A model generated the notes under the pieces. It did not search any database. It had not been told where the DNA came from and saw nothing but the letters and a program-made list of their open reading frames with translations. From positions 1-10,652 of the forward strand of contig JAGRBM010000373.1 of NCBI GenBank assembly GCA_020434085.1: a stretch of DNA of 10,652 nucleotides, in the 5' to 3' direction. Both the position numbers and the translations under genes were made by a program. Shown piece by piece: positions 1 to 8,000 of the stretch (its first letter is position 1; every line of letters begins with the position of its first letter). This stretch comes from Chrysiogenia bacterium (lineage in GTDB: Bacteria > JAGRBM01).

Positions 1-50
1 CCGCAGATGAGGGCCGCAATGGCCAGAGTCGAAAGGATGCGATTCTTCAT
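1..50 (-). CDS. N-terminal fragment of a secreted protein (signal peptide only)
   Basis: Read on the minus strand from an ATG at 50, the frame gives MKNRILSTLAIAALICG and runs off the window. It has a short basic N-region (Lys2, Arg4) followed by a hydrophobic Ala/Leu/Ile core, which is a typical Sec signal peptide start. A Shine-Dalgarno match (GGGAGGAA, plus-strand 61-68) lies 10 nt before the ATG and strongly supports this start. Cys16 follows A-L-I, which is not a canonical lipobox because Ile sits at -1 instead of Gly, Ala or Ser. A lipoprotein is therefore possible but less likely than a periplasmic or secreted protein. Nothing of the mature protein is visible, so no function can be given. 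Confidence 0.6.
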   Translation of the reverse strand, partial: MKNRILSTLAIAALIC

Positions 51-193
51 GAGTTTGTTCTTCCTCCCCAAAATGTTGGGATTCCCTCGGTTGATATTGC
101 TGCTGAGCGAAAATGCGCCCTGCTTCGCGGACCCCGCCCCCCGATGTGGGGCTTCCACGCGCATGGACGCATCCCTCGCCGCGAACGCGGGCA

Positions 194-222
194 AAACTAT
201 GCGATGAAGGCTTTGCTGGCAA
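194..222 (-). promoter_or_regulatory. Possible sigma70-type promoter for the minus-strand secreted-protein gene
   Basis: On the minus strand TTGCCA (222-217, five of six matches to TTGACA) is followed after 17 nt by TAGTTT (199-194), which matches TATAAT at only three positions. The spacing is ideal but the -10 is weak, and the leader to the ATG at 50 would be about 140 nt. This is the best sigma70-like pair I found for that gene, but it remains a weak call. Confidence 0.2.
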
Positions 223-244
223 GTACATCCGTCACAATGCGCGC

Positions 245-325
245 TGTAGCTTTTTGGCTCAGCACGCTCGGTCGAACGATCGATTGGCAAATAACTGTGT
301 AATTACAGCATGTTGTAGCTTTTTG
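245..325. repeat. 12-nt direct repeat pair (TGTAGCTTTTTG), 69 nt apart
   Basis: TGTAGCTTTTTG occurs at 245-256 and again at 314-325, a start-to-start distance of 69 nt. The flanks do not extend the match. The pair lies in the AT-rich part of the divergent intergenic region and could be a pair of binding sites for a regulator, with A-tract character when read as CAAAAAGCTACA on the minus strand. The second copy overlaps the first two bases of the CRP/FNR-like site. It may also be chance. Confidence 0.5.
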
Positions 326-339
326 TGATATCAGTCGCA
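324..339. promoter_or_regulatory. CRP/FNR-family-like operator
   Basis: The sequence TGTGA-TATCAG-TCGCA matches the CRP consensus TGTGA-N6-TCACA at nine of ten defined positions. It lies between two divergent genes, 170-185 nt upstream of the proposed hemerythrin -10 and about 275 nt from the minus-strand ATG. CRP/FNR-superfamily factors commonly bind such sites, but the factor cannot be identified from the DNA. The distance to either promoter is longer than for a classic class I activator site. Confidence 0.25.
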
Positions 340-508
340 ACAAGGGGTTCCAGGTCTTCGCCACAATTTCTTCACCCACTGCACGTCGGGTGGCGCGGAG
401 GCGCGTGCCATGGTGAGCCTTCGAGCGCCAATGTGAGCGAGTCCGTGGCGTGGCTTCAGGGCGGCCCAGGCGCGCCCCTGCGGAAGTTCGTCACGCGCAA
501 AAGAGCTG

Positions 509-517
509 TGATATATT
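509..517 (+). promoter_or_regulatory. Extended -10 promoter for the hemerythrin gene
   Basis: TGA-TATATT is an extended -10 element (TGn plus a hexamer matching TATAAT at four of six positions) in otherwise GC-rich sequence. No good -35 is present (TTCGTC at 487-492 with a 19-nt spacer is poor), which is typical of extended -10 promoters. Transcription would begin near 524, leaving a leader of roughly 32 nt before the proposed TTG start at 556. This is one reason to reject in-frame starts upstream of about 520. Confidence 0.45.
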
Positions 518-555
518 CGAGCCGGTTGCATCAGGCGGGGACCGGGGGGAAGCAC

Positions 556-975
556 TTGGAGAGCGCGAAGGGTGTCCTCAAAGAGCACCAGGACATCAAT
601 ATCCTGGTGCGGGATCTGGGCAAGGTCGTTCAGTGGGAAGTCACCCTGCTGAGCGAGCTGAGTGTGCGCGGCCAGCTCCGCGCGGATCTGATCGCGCTCT
701 GCGTCCAGCTCGAACGCCACTTCGCCACCGAAGAGGCCGGTCACTACCTCGAAGAGATCGGCCGCCGCGATCCCGGCGCTCGCGACGAGCTCGCCGCGCT
801 GCAGGACGAACACCCCACGCTCATGGAACTGTTCATCCAGGCGCAAAAAGCCTGCGACCACAGCTCCCACGAAGCCATGGACAAGCTCAAGGAGATCCTG
901 CGCAGGGGGCTCCACATGCTCCAGCACCACGAGCAGCGCGAGACCGCGCTGGTGAGGAAGGTTTTCGGGGGCTAG
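556..975 (+). CDS. Hemerythrin HHE cation-binding domain protein
   Basis: This 139-residue protein is a single four-helix hemerythrin-like (HHE) domain. Such domains hold a non-haem di-iron centre and bind oxygen or NO, or act in iron or redox stress; which applies here cannot be told. Candidate ligands are His11 (helix A, L-K-E-H), His55 and Glu59 (H-x-x-x-E, helix B), His86 (D-E-H, helix C) and His125 with Glu129 (H-x-x-x-E, helix D). Length is typical of stand-alone HHE proteins. The frame is open upstream to a GTG at 325, but that stretch reads as non-protein-like and contains the promoter. I chose TTG 556 because GGGGGGAAG (543-551) precedes it and the protein then begins close to helix A. 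TTG 526 and GTG 508 are alternatives. It is probably cytoplasmic, with no signal peptide, and converges on the hydrolase gene. Confidence 0.85.
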   Translation: MESAKGVLKEHQDINILVRDLGKVVQWEVTLLSELSVRGQLRADLIALCVQLERHFATEEAGHYLEEIGRRDPGARDELAALQDEHPTLMELFIQAQKACDHSSHEAMDKLKEILRRGLHMLQHHEQRETALVRKVFGG

Positions 976-980
976 CGGGC

Positions 981-1814
981 TCAGCTCATCTCGAACAGGA
1001 GTTGGCTGCCTTCCTTGAACTCGGCGACGCGCTTTTCGAAGAGCAGCTTGTCCAGGTGCCCGCGAACAACCATTCCGGCCAGGGTGTGCACGCGCGAGTC
1101 GACGTCGGCGTAGATGGTCTGGACCATGGCCTCGATGGTCTTGGGGCCGGTGCTCAGTTCCTTGAGGATCTGGGCCTCGCGAATCATGCGGTGGCCGTAA
1201 TACTCGTCGATCTTGGCCTTCGGATCGGTGACCACCGGGCCGTGGCCGCCGCGGATTTCCTTGAGTGGCAGCTCGCGGACTTTCAGCAGACTGGCAAGGT
1301 AGTCGCGAATGTTCCCGTGGGGAGGGCCCACCCAGGGCGTGCCCTTGCCGATGATGTGGTCGCCGGTAAAGAGCGTGCCGCTCTCCTCAAGGAAATAGCA
1401 GGTGTGTGAGTGGGTGTGCCCGGGCGTGGCAATCGCGCGCACGGCAATGCCGGCGCCGGTCTCGATGGTCTGGTCGTTGCCGCTGAGGCGCCCGTCGATC
1501 TCCTCGTCCTTGACGAACTTGCCGATGCGCGTCTCCTCAGGATTGGCCCAGAGGGCGGCGCCGTATTTCTCGCGGATCTGCGCGGCATACTCGCTGTGGT
1601 CGGGGTGGAAGTGGGTGACCAGAATGTCGGTGAGCGTGAGCCCCTTGAGCGCCTGCGCCACGCAGGAGCGGGCCTGATCGTGGGCATAGCAGCCGTCGAT
1701 GAGTACGGCCTTGGCGCCGCGCACCAGCAGGTAGATGTTGTTTCGCTGGTCGGGGTCGAAGCTCGATCCCGAACCATCGATCTCCAGGGGGCGTATCTCG
1801 ATCTGGGCGCTCAT
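981..1814 (-). CDS. Metallo-beta-lactamase-fold hydrolase, LACTB2-like, with C-terminal winged helix
   Basis: The 277-residue protein has the metallo-beta-lactamase fold. The signature H-F-H-P-D-H gives His68, His70, Asp72 and His73; His133 is in T-P-G-H-T, Asp152 in F-T-G-D-H and His191 in G-G-H-G-P. All seven usual metal-site residues are present, so it should be an active di-zinc (or other metal) hydrolase. The region after about residue 205 matches the winged-helix tail of LACTB2-type enzymes. Known family substrates include RNA and thioesters; the substrate here cannot be deduced. ATG 1814 starts the protein just before the first strand. A TTG at 1856 would add 14 residues that overlap the likely promoter. 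There is no clear Shine-Dalgarno before the ATG. The protein is cytoplasmic, and its stop codon lies 5 nt from that of the hemerythrin gene. Confidence 0.9.
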   Translation of the reverse strand: MSAQIEIRPLEIDGSGSSFDPDQRNNIYLLVRGAKAVLIDGCYAHDQARSCVAQALKGLTLTDILVTHFHPDHSEYAAQIREKYGAALWANPEETRIGKFVKDEEIDGRLSGNDQTIETGAGIAVRAIATPGHTHSHTCYFLEESGTLFTGDHIIGKGTPWVGPPHGNIRDYLASLLKVRELPLKEIRGGHGPVVTDPKAKIDEYYGHRMIREAQILKELSTGPKTIEAMVQTIYADVDSRVHTLAGMVVRGHLDKLLFEKRVAEFKEGSQLLFEMS

Positions 1815-1825
1815 AGTGGGCCGGG

Positions 1826-1856
1826 AGTATAGCCCCACCGGCGGACCGCGCGCCAA
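1826..1856 (-). promoter_or_regulatory. Candidate promoter of the LACTB2-like gene, with a very short leader
   Basis: On the minus strand TATACT (1831-1826, five of six matches to TATAAT) lies just 11 nt before the ATG at 1814. A weak -35, TTGGCG (1856-1851), is 19 nt further upstream. If this -10 is used, transcription would start about 5 nt before the ATG, giving a nearly leaderless mRNA. That would fit the absence of a Shine-Dalgarno sequence. The -35 and its spacing are poor, so the call is tentative. Confidence 0.3.
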
Positions 1857-1878
1857 GGGGAATGGCCCCCTAAGTGCC

Positions 1879-1915
1879 CGGTAGCCTTGATGTTTCCGGC
1901 ACTCTTTGGCTACCG
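1879..1915. repeat. 8-bp inverted repeat upstream of the giant TPR gene
   Basis: CGGTAGCC (1879-1886) and GGCTACCG (1908-1915) are perfect inverted repeats with a 21-nt loop. An alternative pairing overlaps it: GTGCC/GGCAC extended by CGG/CCG across a one-base bulge (1874-1881 with 1896-1902). The structure lies between the divergent LACTB2-like and TPR genes, about 170-205 nt before the TPR ATG. It could be an operator or a leader structure. No T-run follows, so it is not a classic terminator. The only promoter-like pair nearby, TTGATG (1887) and TACCGT (1911) with 18 nt between them, is weak. Confidence 0.4.
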
Positions 1916-2085
1916 TACTGCCTGATCCTCAAACGCTGGCGTGGGCCGGGAACCAGCCGCTCTTTGCGTTGCGCTGCCGGGGGCTCGAAGGCGGGCCTTT
2001 CCACCGACCACGTCCGGGCGTGCGTGCTCCTTAATGGTGCGCGCTCCCCACATTGTCAGGGGATCAGGCGGAGGGCGTGCCAGAC

Positions 2086-5000
2086 ATGGCGGACGACAAC
2101 AACCAGGGTGATGAATGGGGATTCGGAGAGTTCTCCGAGCCCGTTTCCGCCGAGTCCAACACCGGGACCAAAAAGGACGACGCGCTCGCCGATTCGGCGC
2201 CGCTCGATTCCGATACCGCGGCGCAGGCCGCGCGGCTTCCCCATGCCCAGAGCAACTGGGCGACCGATGTGGAGCCGCCCGCGCCGCCGGCCGAAGAGCC
2301 ACCGGCAAAAGATCCCAACGACGTCACGCAGTGGAGCCCCGACGACTTCAGCGCCTCCGAAGAGACGGCCGCGCCCGCCGAAGACAGCGGCGAATCCTGG
2401 GACGTCGATGAATTCTCGGCCGAACCCGGCATTGCCGAAGTCGATCTGGGCGCCGCGGCCACGCCGCTTGAGCCGGGCATGGCGCCCGAGACCCACACCC
2501 ATGGCAGCGATGAATGGAGCGTGAAGAGCTTCGACTCCAGCAGCGCGCCGCCCGACCAGACGCTCGTATCGGAACCAGCATCGGAGCCCGCGCCCGAAGC
2601 GGCCCCCTCCGACGAGTTCGCCGACTTTGCAGAGCCCGCCCCGAGCTGGGGTGAAGGTGGCGAAGACGAGTTCGCCGCAACGGCCGAGTCACTGGGCGGC
2701 ACGGACATCGAGATGGAGCCGGCGCCGCCGCCGCCGCTCAGCGAATCGCAGCTCAGCTCGCAGTCCCTGAAGTCCGTGCCCGAACCGCCGGCACCGCAGG
2801 AAGATCCCAATCAGGTCACCATGCTCGCCGGTTTTGGCGACGCGATGACGCCGCTCGCAGAGCAGCCGTCCGAACCGGCGGCCGATGATGGTGCCGATGA
2901 GTTCTCGGACTTCTCCGAGTTCTCCGAGTTCTCCGAGCCCGCTGATGCCGTCCCGGGAATGGACGCGCCGCCGCCTGCCGAAGAACCGGTCGAGCTGGGC
3001 GGTACGCCCGAGGCGCCCGCACCCGAGTCGGAACCCGCAGACGACTTCTCCGCGTTCTCCGAAGAACCGGTGGAACCCCTTGGAGAAGTGCCCGAAGAGG
3101 CGGCCGATCTCGAAATGGTCGCCCTCGACGATGACGTCGAATTGCAGCCGCCCGAAGGCGTCGAGCTTGAGCCTCCTGCCGAGGCGGAGCTGCTGCCGCC
3201 TGCTGAAGAGCCCGCCGAAGCGGCGGAGGATTCATGGGGCGGGGACTTCTCGGAGTTCTCCGAACCGGCCGCGGAACTCGTGCCGCCGGAACCCGACGCG
3301 CCCGTGGCGATGGACGCCGAGGCTTCGAGCGACATCGCCGCAGAAGAAGAATCGAACTGGGGCGATGAGTTTTCCGAGCCGGTTGCCGAACCCGAGCCGG
3401 TGGCGATGGAAGCAGAGGAACCCGCCGAAGAGGACAATTGGGGCGACGAGTTCTCCGAACCCCTCGCGGAAATTGAACCCGAGGCGGTTGAGCCCTCGCC
3501 GCCCGCCGAGGAAGCGCCGGTCGCCATGGAAGCGGCCGAGCTGCTTGGCGAAGCAGACGAAGCCGATGACTGGGGCGATGTTGCAGAAGACGCAGTCTCC
3601 CTCGAAGGTGGCGACGAAGCCGCGGCGACCCCGCTCGAAAAAGCGCCTGCTGAGAGCGAAGCGGCCGATGAGGACGAGTGGGAAGACGAGTTCGCCGAGG
3701 CCCAGCCCGAAGAGCCGCAGGACTTTGAGGCCGAGCCGCTCGAAGAAGCACCCGTGCAGCTCGAAGCCATGGCGACCATGACCGAGAGCGGCGTGCAGGA
3801 CATGCCGCTGATGCAAACGCAGATGCCCGTCGAGGAGGCGGACGAAGACGATTGGGGCGACGTGGCCGACGAAGCCGCGCCCGCGGAGGAAGTCGCTTCG
3901 GAACAGCCGGCACCGGCTGCACCAGGCGTCAGCATCTCCAGCGACGATCTGCCGCTTTCCATCGGCAGCTACGCGGCGCACCTTGATTCGCGTGCACAGG
4001 CCGATGCCGATGCCGCCGTGCGCGCCGCTGCCGAGCGCGAGGCGCGCGAGGCCGACCGGCCCTCGTTCCAGCGAACCGGGGACGCGGGCGTGGACGCGCA
4101 GCTCGAAATTCTCTACCGCGAACTTCAGGATCGTGAGGACGAAGCCGAGCGTGCGCTCTTCCAGCGCCGCATTGCCGAGGTCTACGCCGCCAAGGCGATG
4201 GAAGTAAAACTCAAGGCCGGCGCCCGCTTCCGCGCGCTGGCAAAGGACAACCTCATTGCCGCGCGAAAGAGCGCCGGCGAGAGCCTGTCGATTACCCGGC
4301 AACTGCGCCGCATTCTCGAACAGGAAGAACAATGGCCCGAAGTGCTCAGCGAGGCCGAGCATGAAGAGCAGCTCGCCGGCCGGGCCGGCGACCAGACCGG
4401 CCGTCTCGAAGCCCTCTTCGCACTGGCCCGCGCGCAGGAGCGCCTGGAACAGGACGAGCAGGTCGTTCAGGTCTACCAGAAGATCTTGACCATCGACGCG
4501 CGGAGCCTGGCGGCGCTGCAGGGACTCGATGCCGCGCTGACGCGCCGCCATGAGTGGGAAGCCCTCATCGACGTGCTCGAGCGCGAGATTGGCCTCGTCG
4601 AAGCCAATGAGGAACAGGCCCAGATCTACTACCGGCTCGGGCAGATTCTCTCGCACTTCCTGGCTGAACAAAAAGAGTCCGAAGCCGGCGGCGTTGCCGC
4701 CCAGGTTTTTACCAACAAGGTCATCGGCTGTTTCCAGAGCGCCGCGGAGAAGGCGGCCAATCCCGTGCCCGCGCTCTCGGCGCTGCGCCAGATCTACCAG
4801 CGCTTTGCCAAGTGGCCGGAGTTCATCGAAGTCTCCGGGCGCCTCGTCGAGCGCGTCGAGCAGCCCGCCGCCAAGGTCTATTTGCTCTACCACGCCGGGC
4901 GCACGCTGCTTGAGCGAATGAGCGATCCCAATAGCGCGCTCGAATACTACCAGCGCATTCTCGAGATCGACCCGGCCAACCTGCTCACGCTCAAGGCCAT

Positions 5001-8000
5001 CGAGACCATCGCCCTGGATACGAACAACACGCAGGCCCTGCTCGATTCGCTCGTACGCCAGGAAAAGGCCGTCGAGGACAATTCCCAGAAGGCGCTGCTG
5101 AGCCTTCGCGTGGGCAAGCTCTACGACGAAATTTTCGGCGAGACCGACCAGGCCATTGAATGGTTCTCGCGTGCGCTCGAACACGAGCCGCGAAACCAGT
5201 ACGTGCTGCAGTCGCTGGGAAAACTCCATGCGCGCAACCGGAGCTGGGAGAAGCTCGAACAGATCTTCGAGTTCGAGGCCGAGGCCGCCGGAGATGTGAA
5301 GCAGAAGCTCGACTTCATGCTCAAGCGCGCCGAGCTTCTCTCGGATCGCCTGGACAACGTGCCGCTGGCAACCGAAGTGCTCTATACCGCGCTCGAAGTA
5401 GACGACACGAACCTTGCCGTCTACCGGCAGCTCGGCCGCCTGCTCGCGCAGCAGAAGCGCTGGCCCGAGCTGATCCGCCTCTATGAGGCCGAGCTCACGC
5501 TCACCCACGACAAGGAACGCCAGGTGGCGATCTACATGTCGCTGGGCGGGCTCTGGCAGGAAGACTTCGATCCCGAAGAGAACGTCGACAAGGACGCGAA
5601 GGCCGTCGAGGCCTACTACCACGCCCTCGAAGTCGATCCCGATCACACGCCGGCGCTGCGCACCCTTGGCAAGCTCTTTGCCGTGCGCCAGGACTGGCAG
5701 TCGCTCTCGGAGGTCTTCAGCAAGGAAGCCCAGCTCGCCGGCAGCGACGATACGCGCGTGGCGATCTTCATCCGCATGGCCGAGCTCGAGGAAGACCGCA
5801 ACAAGGACTGGGAACGCGCGGTGTTCTACCTGCGCAAGGCCCTTGAACTCGATCCTCACAACAAGATGGTGCTCTCGGGTCTGGCGCGTCTGACGCCCAA
5901 GCTCGAACAGTGGGACGACCTGCTGCAGGCCTACATCCGCGATTCCGAGACGAGCCAGGACGCGCGCTACATGGCCGCCATGCACCAGCGCATCGGTGAA
6001 CTCTGGCAGGAACAGTTCCACTTCCCGCGCAAGGCCGACGATTCCTTCCGAAAGGCCGCGCAGCTTCAGTCGGGGAACATCGTCGCGCTACGCTCGCTCG
6101 AAGAAAACTACGAGAACGAGGGCGACTGGGAAAACCTCTGCAACACGTTGCTCGAAGATCTCCAGGAGACGAGCGAGCCGGACCAGAAGGTCATCATTCT
6201 CAAGCGCCTTGCCGAAGTGACGGGCACGCGGCGCGAGGACAGCAGGAAGGCTGCCTACTACTACGACGAGATCCTCAAGATCGCGCCGGAGAACTTCGAC
6301 GCGCTCGAACAGGTCGCCCGGCTCGCCGGCGAGATGGGCGAGTGGGAGCGGCAGGCCAGCGCGCTTTCGGGCCTGCTCAAGGTCGCGCAGGACCCTGCCT
6401 ACCTCAACCGCATCCGCACCCAGTTTGGCCGTCTGCTGGTCACGCGGCACCCGATCGAGGATGCCAACGAGCAGGCGCGCATTGCGCTCGAGGCCGTGCT
6501 TGATCGCCATCCCGAAGATGGCGAAGTGCTCGACCTGCTGGCCACGCTCTACCACGAGGCCGGACTCTGGGACGAGCTGGCCGGCGTGCTGCGCCGCCGT
6601 ATCGAACTCGATACCGAAGACGCCGCCCGCGCGGCGCACTATCGCTGGCTCGGCCGCGCCCTGATCGAAGGAAGCGCTCCGGGCGAGCAGGCCATCGAGG
6701 CACTCGGAAAGGCGCTCGCTATCGACGGCGCCGATCTCTCCACGCGCGTGGAAATGGCGCGCGCCTGCGAGAAGGCCGAACGCTATGACGAGGCCGCCGC
6801 CCAGTACGCCGCGCTTCGCGAGGAAATGCACGACATCGAGCGTCAGCGCGCACTGGGCGTCGAGCTTGCGCGGGTGCAGTATGAGAAACTCAACCAGCAC
6901 GGCGACGCGATCTCCGTGCTCCGCGAGATCCTCAAGGAAGAGATCGACCATGCCGGCGCACTCTCCTTCCTCAAGCGCATCGCTGAAGAACAGCAGAACT
7001 GGGACGAGGCCATCAATCTCGTCGAGAACCGCTACGCCCTGTGCGCCGACGACAAGGCGCGCGTTCCCATTCTGCTCGAACTGGCCGATCTCTGGGACGA
7101 GCGCAAGCAGGATCTGGACAAGGCCGCCGAGGCCTGCTCGAAGGCGTTGGCGATTGCGCCCGACAACCTCGAAGCGATTCGTCATCTGGGCGAGATCGAG
7201 CTGCGCCGCGACAACGCAAAGGCCTACTGCATCCTGGGTGAGAAAGAGATCGAGATCCTCTCCTTCGGCGAGGAAGGGCTGCTCAAGTACGGCGAGCGTC
7301 TGCACGAACTTCATCACCGCTTGGCCAAAGGCTATCGGGACTCGCTCAAGGACAGCGCCCAGGCGCGCGAGCACCTGCGCGCGGCGCTGAATATCAAGTC
7401 TGAAGATTTCGACGCCATGAGCGCGCTCGAACAGCTCTACGAACTCGACCGCATGTGGGAAGAGCTCGCCGACGCCTACAGCTATCGCGCCGAGAAGACC
7501 GAGGACCATGCCGAGAAGCTGCGCTTGTTCCTGGAGGCCGGGCGTACCTGGCGCGATCGTTCCCAGGCAACGCAGGCCCAGCGTCAGGCCATCGGGGAAT
7601 ACGTCAAGGCGCTCGATGTCAGCCCCAACGACGCCGTCGTGCTCGAAGAACTGGCCGAGCTCTACCAGCGCGTCGAGGAATACGACCGCGCCGCGACGAC
7701 GATCGAGCGGCTCGTGGAAGTCGTCGATGCGCCGGCCAAGCCCGAACTTCTGGCGCGCGCCGGCCGGATTCGCGAGACCAGGCTCGGCGAGATCGATGAG
7801 GCGGTGGCGCGTTACCAGAGTGCGCTCGAACTCAAAAACGACTGCATTCCGGCGGCCGAGCCGCTGGCCGAGATCTACTACCAGAAGAAGGACTGGCGTC
7901 ACGGCCTGCCGCTCTACGAACTGCTCGCACGCCGCGCCTTCGACAGCTACGTGCCCGACGAGCAGGCGCGCTTCCTCTTTCAGCACGGCGTCGTGCTCGA

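Larger units (their letters stand above)
51..555. other. Intergenic region between divergent genes, with candidate regulatory sites
   Basis: About 500 nt separate the divergent starts of the secreted-protein fragment and the hemerythrin gene. I see no convincing gene: the short open frames here lack ribosome sites and have no recognisable protein character. The stretch 200-330 is clearly more AT-rich than the rest of the window. It contains a perfect 10-bp palindrome (TGTAATTACA, 298-307), an imperfect one overlapping it (ACAGCATGTTGT, 305-316), a 12-nt direct repeat pair and a CRP/FNR-like site. A small GCCCC/GGGGC hairpin (136-152) lies in what would be the leader of the minus-strand gene. 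Confidence 0.6.

Noticed and set aside
197-379. A 60-residue minus-strand frame in the intergenic region
   Set aside because: GTG start without a ribosome site, no protein features, and the repeated S-Q-K-A-T comes only from the 12-nt DNA repeat.
450-1409. A 319-residue plus-strand frame spanning the hemerythrin gene and part of the hydrolase gene
   Set aside because: It overlaps two recognisable genes in other frames and is Arg/Ala/Gly-rich with no domain.
1897-1911. Sigma54-like promoter (CGGCAC then TTGGC)
   Set aside because: The spacing between the GG and GC dinucleotides is one base short of the strict sigma54 requirement, and no activator gene is near.
2053-2085. TTG start adding 11 residues to the giant protein
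   Set aside because: The ATG at 2086 has a well-spaced GGAGGG ribosome site that would lie inside the longer version.
2086-3930. Acidic region as a surface or exported protein domain
   Set aside because: No signal peptide, lipobox, sorting signal or membrane segment is present in the protein.
3232-6021. A 929-residue open frame on the minus strand under the giant gene
   Set aside because: It mirrors the Glu/Leu-rich codon pattern of the plus-strand TPR repeats, shows no domain of its own and has no ribosome site. GC-rich repeat coding commonly leaves the antisense frame open.
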